Assembly (NCBI GenBank): GCA_050485745.1
Contig: JBJHBY010000173.1
Span: 1 to 7,707, forward strand
Length of the DNA stretch: 7,707 bases
DNA from: JBJHBY01 sp050485745
Lineage (GTDB): Bacteria > Pseudomonadota > Gammaproteobacteria > Pseudomonadales > CAMLJR01
Direction: 5' to 3'
Each line of letters begins with the position of its first letter. The first letter of the stretch is position 1. The translations under genes and the position numbers were made by a program. Shown here in pieces: positions 1 through 5,547 of this stretch. Under the pieces are notes generated by a model. The model was not told where the DNA came from, did no database searches, and was given only the letters and a program-made list of their open reading frames with translations.

Positions 1-178
1 GGGTTTACACTTTAGCGGAATCTATCAACTCCCCTTCTTGGGCGGCGAAGATTCTGAAACCGAAGTCGAACCCTTAACTCCGGAGGAAACCCCCCAAGAA
101 ACCCCCGGGCACCCCCCCCGGGAGCCGGAGCCACCCACCCGGCCTTGCGTTGTCGGAGTGCCGCAACAAGCGGCCAGT
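1..178. other. Left-edge stretch without a confident gene; possible partial ORF
   Basis: No recognisable gene. A plus-strand frame is open from base 2 and reads GLHFSGIYQLPFLGGEDSE, followed by a Pro/Glu/Thr-rich tail. This looks like the C-terminal end of a real protein entering from the left, and its codons (tta, caa, act, agc) are more AT-rich than those of the neighbouring genes. No stop appears before the frame runs antisense through rsmD to 844, so the true end of such a gene cannot be placed, and I do not recognise the family. Positions 90-140 hold C-tracts of 6, 5, 8, 3 and 3 bases, which are G-runs on the minus strand. In many Gammaproteobacteria coaD or a ferredoxin gene lies downstream of rsmD; neither is visible here. 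Confidence 0.3.
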
Positions 179-826
179 CTACGCGATGGCCACCGGCCCG
201 GACAACGCGCCTTCACCGCTGTCGTAGAGCCGGTAACACACCTGGCCGGCGCGTTTCTCCCGGGCCAGGGTCCAGCCCGCGGGCGTCGCCGGCGGGGTTT
301 CGTCCAGGGCCAGCTCCAGATACACCCGCGCCCAGGGCGCCAGTACCCCCGGTTGTTGCAGGGCGGCGAATGCCGGGGCGGCCAGTGCCTGATGGAAGGG
401 TGGATCCAGGAAGACGATGTCGAAGGGCTGCTGTGGACCGCCGTTCAACCAGGCGATGCCATCGGCGCAGACCACCGTTCCCCGTGCGCAGCCCAGGCGC
501 GCCAGGTTGCCGCGCAGGGCTTCCGCCAGCGCGGGTGTGCGCTCCAGAAAGGTACAGTGGGCCGCACCTCGGGACAGGGCCTCCAGCCCCAAAACGCCGG
601 TGCCGGCGAACAGGTCCAGGCAGCGGCTGCCGGGGAGCAGGGGCGCCAGCCAGTTGAACAGGGTCTCGCGGATCCGGTCCCCGGTGGGGCGCAGGCCCGG
701 AGCATCCGCCACCGGCAGACGGCGGCCGCGCCACTCGCCGCCGATAATGCGAACTCCGCCGGGACGGGCGCCACCGGGTGGCCGGGGGCCCCGGGGAGGG
801 CGTTGGGGATGGTTCGTTCTGGCCAT
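179..826 (-). CDS. rsmD: 16S rRNA (guanine966-N2)-methyltransferase RsmD
   Basis: Cytoplasmic SAM-dependent enzyme that methylates N2 of G966 in 16S rRNA during 30S assembly. The 215-residue product has the family's usual length and order. Residues 26-38 carry RIIGGEWRGRRLP, and 46-60 carry the RPTGDRIRETLFNWL block. The SAM-binding motif I is DLFAGTG (71-77). The catalytic DPPF motif (141-144) matches the D/N-PP-Y/F signature of amino-methyltransferases. The end resembles E. coli RsmD (REKRAGQVCYRLY, 189-201). The ATG at 826 is the only good start before the conserved block. The ribosome binding site is weak (AGGG very close to the start), and a -10-like TATCAT on the minus strand at 838-833 would give a nearly leaderless message. 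It is divergent from ftsY with 78 bp between the starts, a common gammaproteobacterial arrangement. Confidence 0.95.
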   Translation of the reverse strand: MARTNHPQRPPRGPRPPGGARPGGVRIIGGEWRGRRLPVADAPGLRPTGDRIRETLFNWLAPLLPGSRCLDLFAGTGVLGLEALSRGAAHCTFLERTPALAEALRGNLARLGCARGTVVCADGIAWLNGGPQQPFDIVFLDPPFHQALAAPAFAALQQPGVLAPWARVYLELALDETPPATPAGWTLAREKRAGQVCYRLYDSGEGALSGPVAIA

Positions 827-904
827 GCCCTAATGATACGATAGCGGGCTTGTGCCGCCCATCCGCGGCCGTGGCAGACCCTCCGGCAGGATCGACGACT
901 GGCC
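827..904. promoter_or_regulatory. Divergent rsmD / ftsY promoter region
   Basis: This 78-bp gap separates the starts of two divergent genes, so it should carry a promoter for each. An AT-rich patch at 831-842 reads TATCAT on the minus strand (5 of 6 to the sigma70 -10) and TACGAT on the plus strand (4 of 6). I could not pair either with a convincing -35. A possible AGGA ribosome binding site for ftsY at 888-891 is rather far from its ATG. The promoter role is inferred mainly from gene layout. Confidence 0.4.
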
Positions 905-2008
905 ATGAAGTTGTTCAAGCGTTTTCGCAAGGGCGGTGATGCCTCCGATGCACCGGCCCAGGCCCCCTCAGAGCAAGCCCCGCAACCCACCGCAGACGCG
1001 GCTGCACCTGCGGCAGCCCCGACACCTGCGGAACCGCCAGCGGCGGCAGCCACGGCTTCAACAGAAAAGTCCGGCGGCCTGTTTACGCGCCTGGCCCGGG
1101 GCCTGCGCCGTACCAGCAGCCAGTTCAGCGAGGGTATGGGCAACCTGCTGCTGGGGCGCAAGGTCATCGATGATGAACTGCTCGAGGAGCTGGAAACCCA
1201 GTTGCTGATGGCGGACGTGGGGATCGAGGCGACCCAGGCCCTGGTCGGGAATCTGACCCGTCGGGTGTCGCGCAAGGAACTGGCCGACAGCGATGCCCTG
1301 TATCGCGCCCTGCAGGAGGAGCTCGCCACCCTGCTTGGCCCGAGCCAGCAGCCCCTGCGCATCGATGCCACGCGCAAACCTTTCGTCATCCTCATGGTTG
1401 GCGTCAACGGCGTCGGCAAGACCACCACCATTGGCAAGCTGGCCCGGCGCTACCAGGACGAGGGCCACTCCGTGATGCTTGCCGCCGGCGACACCTTCCG
1501 TGCCGCCGCGGTGGAACAGCTGCAGGCCTGGGGCGAGCGCAACCAGGTGCCGGTGATTGCCCAGCACACCGGTGCGGACAGCGCCTCAGTGATCTTCGAC
1601 GCCCTGCAGGCGGCGCGCTCACGCCAGGTCGACGTGCTCATCGCCGATACCGCGGGGCGCCTGCACAACAAGGACAACCTCATGGAGGAGCTGAAAAAGG
1701 TGGTGCGGGTGATGCAGAAGATCGACCCCAGTGCCCCCCATGAGGTGATGCTGGTGCTGGATGCCGGTACTGGCCAGAACGCCCTGGCCCAGGCCGGGCA
1801 CTTCCAGCAGGCGGTCGGCGTCAGCGGCATTACCCTGACCAAGCTCGACGGCACCGCCAAGGGCGGTATCGTGTTTGCCATCAGCAAGCAGCTGGGCCTG
1901 CCCATCCGCTATATCGGCGTTGGCGAGCAGGCGGAGGACCTGCGCCCGTTCGAGGCGCAGAGTTTCGTACGCGCCCTGTTCGCGGATGCCGGGGACGCCG
2001 GCGCGTGA
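905..2008 (+). CDS. ftsY: Signal recognition particle receptor FtsY
   Basis: SRP receptor GTPase. It pairs with Ffh-4.5S RNA to bring ribosomes making inner-membrane proteins to SecYEG. The 367-residue protein has an N-terminal low-complexity Ala/Pro-rich segment (about 12-55), shorter than the acidic A domain of E. coli FtsY (497 residues). Next is a basic amphipathic stretch (about 56-72, GLFTRLARGLRR), the likely membrane-targeting helix, and then the NG domain. GTPase motifs are clear: GVNGVGKT (166-173), DTFRAAA (196-202), DTAGR (248-252), TKLD (312-315), GTAKGG (316-321) and GVGE (338-341). The ATG at 905 begins the typical MKLFKRF sequence. Its stop overlaps the ftsE GTG start by 4 bases, so ftsY leads an ftsYEX operon. 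Confidence 0.97.
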   Translation: MKLFKRFRKGGDASDAPAQAPSEQAPQPTADAAAPAAAPTPAEPPAAAATASTEKSGGLFTRLARGLRRTSSQFSEGMGNLLLGRKVIDDELLEELETQLLMADVGIEATQALVGNLTRRVSRKELADSDALYRALQEELATLLGPSQQPLRIDATRKPFVILMVGVNGVGKTTTIGKLARRYQDEGHSVMLAAGDTFRAAAVEQLQAWGERNQVPVIAQHTGADSASVIFDALQAARSRQVDVLIADTAGRLHNKDNLMEELKKVVRVMQKIDPSAPHEVMLVLDAGTGQNALAQAGHFQQAVGVSGITLTKLDGTAKGGIVFAISKQLGLPIRYIGVGEQAEDLRPFEAQSFVRALFADAGDAGA

Positions 2009-2697
2009 TCCGCTTCGAGGATGTCCACAAGCGCTACCCCGGGGGCTTCGAGGCCCTGCGCGGCGTCAGCTTTGACATCCCCAGGGGCGAGATGCTGTTT
2101 CTCACCGGCCACAGCGGCGCTGGCAAGAGCACCCTGCTCAAGCTGATCATGATGATGGAGCGTCCCAGCTCCGGCCAGGTGGTGGTCGATGGCCAGAACC
2201 TGGCACGCCTCGGCCGGCGCGGTATTCCCGGCCTGCGCCGCAAGGTCGGCGTGGTCTTCCAGAACCACCAGCTGCTGCACGACCGCAGCGTCTTCGACAA
2301 CGTCGCCCTGCCCCTGCAGATCGCCGGTTATCACCCGCGCGAGGTGGGCCGCCGCGTGCGCGCGGCCCTCGACAAGGTGGGCCTGCTCAGCCGCGAACGG
2401 GCGCAGCCGGTGACACTTTCCGGCGGTGAACAACAGCGCGTCGGCATCGCCCGCGCGGTGGTCAACAAGCCCACCCTGCTGCTGGCCGATGAGCCCACGG
2501 GCAACCTCGATCCGGGTCTTTCGGCGGAAATCATGCAGCTGTTCGAGCAGTTCAACCAGGTCGGGGTGACGGTACTCATCGCCAGTCACGACCTCGCCCT
2601 GATCGCTCGCCTGCCACACCGCATGCTGTCCCTGCGCCAGGGTGAACTGGTCGGTGCCCTGCAGGGCCGTGCCCCGGAGGCCAGCCATGCCCGTTGA
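2005..2697 (+). CDS. ftsE: Cell division ABC transporter ATP-binding protein FtsE
   Basis: ATPase subunit of the FtsEX complex at the divisome, which drives peptidoglycan-hydrolase activation through FtsX. The 230-residue single ABC domain (E. coli FtsE has about 222) has Walker A GHSGAGKST (35-43), Q-loop Gln86, signature LSGGEQQR (138-145), Walker B LLLADEP (158-164) and switch His195. The start is GTG at 2005, overlapping the ftsY stop as GTGA, which suggests translational coupling; it gives the standard FtsE N-terminus MIRFEDVHKRYPGG. The C-terminal 15 residues or so (GALQGRAPEASHAR) extend slightly past the usual end and overlap the start of ftsX by 11 bases. Confidence 0.97.
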   Translation: MIRFEDVHKRYPGGFEALRGVSFDIPRGEMLFLTGHSGAGKSTLLKLIMMMERPSSGQVVVDGQNLARLGRRGIPGLRRKVGVVFQNHQLLHDRSVFDNVALPLQIAGYHPREVGRRVRAALDKVGLLSRERAQPVTLSGGEQQRVGIARAVVNKPTLLLADEPTGNLDPGLSAEIMQLFEQFNQVGVTVLIASHDLALIARLPHRMLSLRQGELVGALQGRAPEASHAR

Positions 2698-3703
2698 GCG
2701 CGGCGCGCGCCGGCGCCCTGCCCCCCCGTCCCCAGCGCCGCGGCGCGAGGTGCAGGGTGCCCGTCACTATCAGACGGGCTGGCGTGACCGCCTGCGCGGC
2801 TGGGGCGAACACCACCGCCAGGTGGCGCGGGACAGCTGGCGGCGCCTCCTTGCCAGCCCCGGGGGCAGTGCCATGACCTGGCTGGTGATCGGCATTGCCC
2901 TGGCCCTGCCCGGGGGCCTGTTCGTGGCCCTGCAGAATATTGAGTCCCTGGGGCGTGGCTGGGACGGCAGCGCCCAGGTGTCCCTCTTTCTGGAAGAGCG
3001 GGTCAGCACGGATCGTGGCCGCGCTTTGGCCCGCGAGCTGTTGGCCCGGGACGACGTGACCGAAACCGACTATGTCTCCCCCGAGCAGGCTCTGGAGGAG
3101 TTTCGCGCCCTGTCCGGTTACGGCGATATCCTCGACGGGCTGGACAGCAATCCCATTCCCGCACTGATTCTGGTGCGTCCCGGTGAGGGCATCGGGGCGG
3201 ATGCCACCGAGGCCCTGTTCGAGGCCTTGCAGGCCCTGCCCGAGGTGGAGCGTGCGGTGCTCGACCTGCAGTGGGTGCAGCGCCTGTACGCGATGATGGG
3301 CCTGGGGCGGCATCTGGCGATGGCGCTGACGGTACTGCTTGCCCTCGGTGTGGTGCTGGTGGTGGGCAATACCATCCGCCTGGCCATCGAGAACCGCCGT
3401 GACGAGATCGTCATCACCAAGCTGGTCGGCGGCACCGACGCCTTCGTGCGTCGGCCCTTCCTCTACACCGGTGCCTGGTATGGCCTGGGGGGTGGCATCG
3501 TCGCCTGGCTGCTGATTGGTCTGACCCTGATCTGGCTCGGCGGCCCGGTGGCGCGCCTCGCCGACCTCTACGACAGCGGCTTCCGCGTCCAGGGCCCCGG
3601 CCTCGGCGCCACCCTGTTGCTGTGGAGCGGTGGCGCCCTGCTCGGCTGGCTGGGCGCCTGGCTGGCGGTGGGACGACATCTGCGCGACGTGGAGCCGCGG
3701 TAA
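2687..3703 (+). CDS. ftsX: Cell division protein FtsX (ABC permease-like)
   Basis: Inner-membrane partner of FtsE. Its periplasmic loop recruits hydrolase activators such as EnvC in E. coli, and it belongs to the FtsX/MacB-type permease superfamily. From ATG 2687 the protein is 338 residues (E. coli FtsX 352): a basic, proline-rich cytoplasmic tail (1-60), TM1 (about 62-83), a periplasmic domain (84-204), then TM2 (205-228), TM3 (262-284) and TM4 (305-328). NRRDEIVITKLVGGT (236-250), between TM2 and TM3, is a family hallmark. I chose ATG 2687 because GGAGG at 2676-2680 lies six bases upstream. The frame could start at GTG 2642, but that adds 15 residues overlapping ftsE. Last gene of the ftsYEX operon. 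Confidence 0.95.
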   Translation: MPVERGARRRPAPPSPAPRREVQGARHYQTGWRDRLRGWGEHHRQVARDSWRRLLASPGGSAMTWLVIGIALALPGGLFVALQNIESLGRGWDGSAQVSLFLEERVSTDRGRALARELLARDDVTETDYVSPEQALEEFRALSGYGDILDGLDSNPIPALILVRPGEGIGADATEALFEALQALPEVERAVLDLQWVQRLYAMMGLGRHLAMALTVLLALGVVLVVGNTIRLAIENRRDEIVITKLVGGTDAFVRRPFLYTGAWYGLGGGIVAWLLIGLTLIWLGGPVARLADLYDSGFRVQGPGLGATLLLWSGGALLGWLGAWLAVGRHLRDVEPR

Positions 3704-3734
3704 GCGACGCACGGGGCTCTGGGTTCGGGGGTAG

Positions 3735-3766
3735 GCTGGGTTAGCGGCGCAGCCGCGTAACCCAGC
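3735..3766. repeat. REP-like palindrome, copy 1
   Basis: Imperfect inverted repeat with arms GCTGGGTTAGCGGC and GCCGCGTAACCCAGC around a GCA loop; one arm has one extra base. It lies 31 bp after the ftsX stop. A related element lies at 3872-3903 in the opposite orientation, so the two form an inverted pair about 105 bp apart, like the paired REP/BIME elements between genes. No run of T follows it, so it is not a classical intrinsic terminator, though such a stem could protect the 3' end of the ftsYEX mRNA (inference). Confidence 0.75.
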
Positions 3767-3871
3767 GTCGCCACCCACGCCGGATGCTCCGGGAGGCTTC
3801 CCTCGACGCGCCCCGGGATGGCTACGGAACCGGAACCGGCATCGGTACGGGATGATATGGACGGTGGGAAC

Positions 3872-3903
3872 GCTGGGTTACGCCGCGCAGCGGCTAACCC
3901 GGC
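3872..3903. repeat. REP-like palindrome, copy 2 (inverted relative to copy 1)
   Basis: Inverted repeat GCTGGGTTACGCCGC / GCGGCTAACCCGGC around GCA. Its reverse complement matches copy 1 (3735-3766) over almost its whole length, including part of the flank. It ends about 34 bp upstream of the rpoH sigmaE-like -35 box, so it forms the upstream border of the rpoH promoter. The 105 bp between the two copies show no coding potential. Confidence 0.75.
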
Positions 3904-3936
3904 CTGCGACAGGCTGCTTCGGACCTCCGTCTGGCG

Positions 3937-3963
3937 GGAACTTTTTCCCCCTTAGCACTCTAA
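3937..3963 (+). promoter_or_regulatory. Putative sigmaE (RpoE) promoter of rpoH
   Basis: GGAACTT at 3937-3943 is an exact match to the extracytoplasmic sigmaE -35 consensus and is followed by T-rich sequence, as is common at such promoters. TCTAA at 3959-3963 fits the sigmaE -10 (TCTGA/TCTAA type) with a 15-base spacer. Transcription would start near 3969-3970, giving a leader of about 88 bases. E. coli rpoH has a sigmaE-dependent promoter (P3), so this is the expected place for one. The -10 lies inside the CIRCE palindrome. The 5-bp inverted repeat GGGAA/TTCCC at 3936-3949 is explained by the -35 box and its T/C-rich flank. Confidence 0.6.
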
Positions 3964-3978
3964 TGGCAAGACTGCTAA
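3952..3978 (+). promoter_or_regulatory. CIRCE operator (HrcA binding site) upstream of rpoH
   Basis: TTAGCACTC (3952-3960), nine bases, then GACTGCTAA (3970-3978). The CIRCE consensus is TTAGCACTC-N9-GAGTGCTAA, so the left half is exact, the spacer is exactly nine and the right half differs by one base. CIRCE is the operator of the heat-shock repressor HrcA and is best known in front of groESL and dnaK operons. Here the next gene is rpoH, whose ATG is 78 bp downstream. The operator covers the -35 and most of the -10 of the sigma70-type promoter and the -10 of the sigmaE-type promoter, a layout suited to repression of both. An 18-position match with correct spacing is unlikely by chance. Confidence 0.8.
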
Positions 3979-3981
3979 AAT
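3952..3981 (+). promoter_or_regulatory. Putative sigma70 promoter of rpoH
   Basis: The -35-like TTAGCA (3952-3957, 4 of 6 to TTGACA) and the -10 TAAAAT (3976-3981, 5 of 6) are separated by 18 bases. TG at 3973-3974 one base before the -10 makes it an extended -10, which compensates for the weak -35. The start would be near 3988, leaving a leader of about 70 bases. The two boxes coincide with the two half-sites of the CIRCE element, a common arrangement at HrcA-controlled promoters. Confidence 0.55.
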
Positions 3982-3999
3982 GGGCGCCGAACCCAATCG

Positions 4000-4022
4000 G
4001 AGCCCGCGCGGGCCGGGGGCTC
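4000..4022 (+). promoter_or_regulatory. GC-rich stem-loop in the rpoH leader
   Basis: GAGCCC (4000-4005) can pair with GGGCTC (4017-4022). An alternative, mutually exclusive fold is the self-complementary GCCCGCGCGGGC at 4002-4013. It lies in the transcribed leader between both predicted promoters and the ribosome binding site GGAGGA (4043-4048, eight bases from ATG 4057). The rpoH mRNA of E. coli is a known translational thermosensor, but its pairing involves the start region and coding sequence; whether this stem has a similar role is speculation. Confidence 0.3.
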
Positions 4023-4056
4023 GCGCTGATCGAGACAAGGCTGGAGGACACTCACC

Positions 4057-4920
4057 ATGACAGCAGGCACGATGACGACGGAGCTCAGGCCTGTGATGAA
4101 CCTGGTGCCCGGAAGCAACCTCGGCGCCTACATCCAGGCGGTACAGGCCATTCCCCTGCTCAGCCCCGAGCGCGAGCGTGAACTGGCCGAGGACTTCACC
4201 AGCACCGGCAACCTCGACGCCGCCCGTGAACTGGTCATGGCCCACCTGCGCTTCGTGGTGCATGTGGCGCGCAGCTACAGCGGCTACGGCCTGGCCCAGG
4301 CCGATCTCATCCAGGAAGGCAACGTTGGCCTGATGAAGGCCGTCAAGCGCTTCGACCCGAGCAAGGGTGTGCGCCTGGTCTCCTTCGCCGTGCACTGGAT
4401 CAAGGCCGAGATCCACGAATTCATCCTGCGCAACTGGCGCATCGTCAAGATCGCCACCACCAAGGCCCAGCGCAAGCTGTTCTTCAACCTGCGCAGCGCC
4501 AAGAAGCGCCTCGCCTGGCTCAGCAATGACGAGGCCCAGGCGGTTGCCACCGACCTCGGTGTTGATGTCGCCGAAGTCCGGCGTATGGAAGGGCGGCTGG
4601 CCGCATCCGACCTGGCCTTTGACCTCGGCAGCGACGATGAAGACAGCTTCGCCCCGGTGCACTACCTCGAGGATCACCGCTTCGACCCGGCGCGCCAGCT
4701 CGAAGCGGCGGATACCGAGGCCGACAGCCACACCCGCCTGGAGCAGGCCCTGGAGCAGCTTGACGAGCGTGCACGCAGCATCCTGCAGCGGCGCTGGCTG
4801 AGTGAGCAAAAGGCCACCCTGCACGAACTCGCCGACGAGTACGGCGTCTCCGCCGAGCGTATCCGCCAGCTCGAGAAGGCTGCGATGGGCAAGGTCCGGG
4901 CGATGCTCGAGGCCGCCTGA
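4057..4920 (+). CDS. rpoH: Heat-shock sigma factor sigma32 (RpoH)
   Basis: Alternative sigma factor directing RNA polymerase to chaperone and protease genes after heat or misfolding stress. The 287-residue protein (E. coli 284) aligns along its whole length. Region 1.2 begins at about 20 (SNLGAYIQAVQAIPLLS). Region 2 spans about 55-125 and includes HLRFVVHVARSYSGYGLAQ (63-81) and VSFAVHWIKAEIHEFILRNW (108-127). The RpoH box QRKLFFNLR (138-146) distinguishes it from RpoD and RpoS. Region 4 carries the helix-turn-helix TLHELADEYGVSAERIRQLE (254-273). ATG 4057 has a good GGAGGA site eight bases upstream; ATG 4072 is a possible internal alternative. It follows ftsX, as is usual in Gammaproteobacteria, but after a 353-bp gap with its own promoters. 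Confidence 0.98.
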   Translation: MTAGTMTTELRPVMNLVPGSNLGAYIQAVQAIPLLSPERERELAEDFTSTGNLDAARELVMAHLRFVVHVARSYSGYGLAQADLIQEGNVGLMKAVKRFDPSKGVRLVSFAVHWIKAEIHEFILRNWRIVKIATTKAQRKLFFNLRSAKKRLAWLSNDEAQAVATDLGVDVAEVRRMEGRLAASDLAFDLGSDDEDSFAPVHYLEDHRFDPARQLEAADTEADSHTRLEQALEQLDERARSILQRRWLSEQKATLHELADEYGVSAERIRQLEKAAMGKVRAMLEAA

Positions 4921-4944
4921 GGCCACGCTTTCGGTGGGGCCCTG

Positions 4945-5126
4945 TAACAGGCTGCTGGAAGACGTTTGCGAGATAGTCGACGCAAGGCAAAAATGGCCGG
5001 GCCGCAGCGGCATGCCGCGTTAAAAGCGGAGATCATGCGCAATAAAAGAGTATTTTTAGCGGCTGGCGTTCCAGGCCATTTTTAACGCCGCAGCGACAAC
5101 GTAGGTAGTTTTTCTGTAGCCTGTTA
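4945..5126. mobile_element. MITE-like non-coding element with TAACAGGCT terminal inverted repeats
   Basis: A 182-bp unit bounded by perfect 9-bp inverted ends, TAACAGGCT (4945-4953) and AGCCTGTTA (5118-5126); pairing continues imperfectly inward (gctgGAA / TTtctgt). A second perfect inverted pair lies inside: AAAAATGGCC (4989-4998) and GGCCATTTTT (5074-5083). No reading frame in it resembles a protein. Length, nested inverted repeats and intergenic position between rpoH and the next gene fit a non-autonomous transposable or REP-type dispersed element. The sequence resembles intergenic repeats I recall from sulfur-oxidising Gammaproteobacteria, but I could not check this. No target-site duplication is obvious beside the ends. 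It may also supply 3'-end structure for rpoH mRNA. Confidence 0.6.
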
Positions 5127-5137
5127 AACTGGCGCAC

Positions 5138-5167
5138 CAAGTTTTTTCACAGCAAGTTTTTACACAG
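5138..5167 (+). repeat. Two-unit tandem 15-bp repeat
   Basis: CAAGTTTTTTCACAG (5138-5152) is followed directly by CAAGTTTTTACACAG (5153-5167), with one mismatch. It lies in the 52-bp gap between the MITE-like element and the GTG start of the DUF423 gene. It may be replication slippage, or a two-site operator or promoter-spacing element for the downstream operon. The last bases (agagag) may act as a weak ribosome binding site. Confidence 0.7.
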
Positions 5168-5178
5168 AGAGTGCGCCT

Positions 5179-5547
5179 GTGTTTTTGATGCTTTCCGGTC
5201 TCAGCGGCGCCTTGGCCGTTGCCCTCGGCGCCTTCGGCGCCCACGGACTGCGTGAGCGCCTGCCTGCCGACCTGATGGCGGTTTACCACACTGCCAGCCT
5301 TTACCATCTGATTCATACCCTGGCCCTGCTGGGCGTCGCCCTGCTGCTGCAGCAGATCGGCCCCAGCCCCTGGCTGCGCGCGGCGGGCTGCTTGTTTCTG
5401 GCCGGGATGGTGTTGTTTTCCGGCAGTCTCTATGTGCTGGCCATGAGCGGCGTACGCTGGCTGGGTGCGATCACCCCCCTGGGTGGCGTGGCGTTGATCG
5501 GTGGCTGGCTGTGCCTGGCCGCGGCGGCCCTGGGGCGCGCCGCATGA
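5179..5547 (+). CDS. DUF423 family small integral membrane protein (YgdD-like)
   Basis: A 122-residue protein of unknown function from the DUF423 family (E. coli YgdD, 131 residues). Visible family features are GAFGAHGL (17-24) at the end of the first helix, YHLIHTLAL (42-50), FSGSLY (80-85) and ITPLGGVALIGGW (98-110). Four transmembrane helices are likely at about 4-22, 43-60, 66-88 and 95-117. The start is uncertain: GTG 5179 gives a near-normal N-terminus and has a weak AGAGAG seven bases upstream. The in-frame ATG at 5188 has no ribosome binding site. Its TGA overlaps the trmB ATG (ATGA), so the two genes are probably translationally coupled. Confidence 0.9.
   Translation: MFLMLSGLSGALAVALGAFGAHGLRERLPADLMAVYHTASLYHLIHTLALLGVALLLQQIGPSPWLRAAGCLFLAGMVLFSGSLYVLAMSGVRWLGAITPLGGVALIGGWLCLAAAALGRAA

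Noticed and set aside
38..844. 268-residue plus-strand open frame
   Set aside because: Beyond about 178 it is exactly antisense to rsmD, whose motifs are unmistakable; long antisense frames are expected at this GC content.
2642..2686. Upstream GTG start for ftsX
   Set aside because: Lies inside ftsE without a ribosome binding site, whereas ATG 2687 has GGAGG at ideal spacing.
1909..2688. 259-residue minus-strand frame opposite ftsE
   Set aside because: Gln/Ala/His-rich shadow of ftsE with no domain and no ribosome binding site.
3735..3766. Intrinsic terminator of ftsYEX
   Set aside because: The stem is strong, but no T-run follows and a second inverted copy exists, so a REP-like repeat explains it better.
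2576..3778. 400-residue minus-strand frame opposite ftsX
   Set aside because: Low-complexity Gln/Gly/Ala composition is the typical antisense of a Leu/Ala-rich membrane protein gene.
3852..4181. 109-residue plus frame spanning the REP copy and rpoH leader
   Set aside because: Includes a palindrome and the promoter, overlaps rpoH out of frame and has no family resemblance.
3952..5013. 353-residue minus-strand frame opposite rpoH
   Set aside because: Antisense of rpoH; runs through its promoter and into the MITE-like element without any recognisable motif.
5138..5167. CRISPR array
   Set aside because: Only two directly abutting 15-bp units with no spacers and no cas genes.
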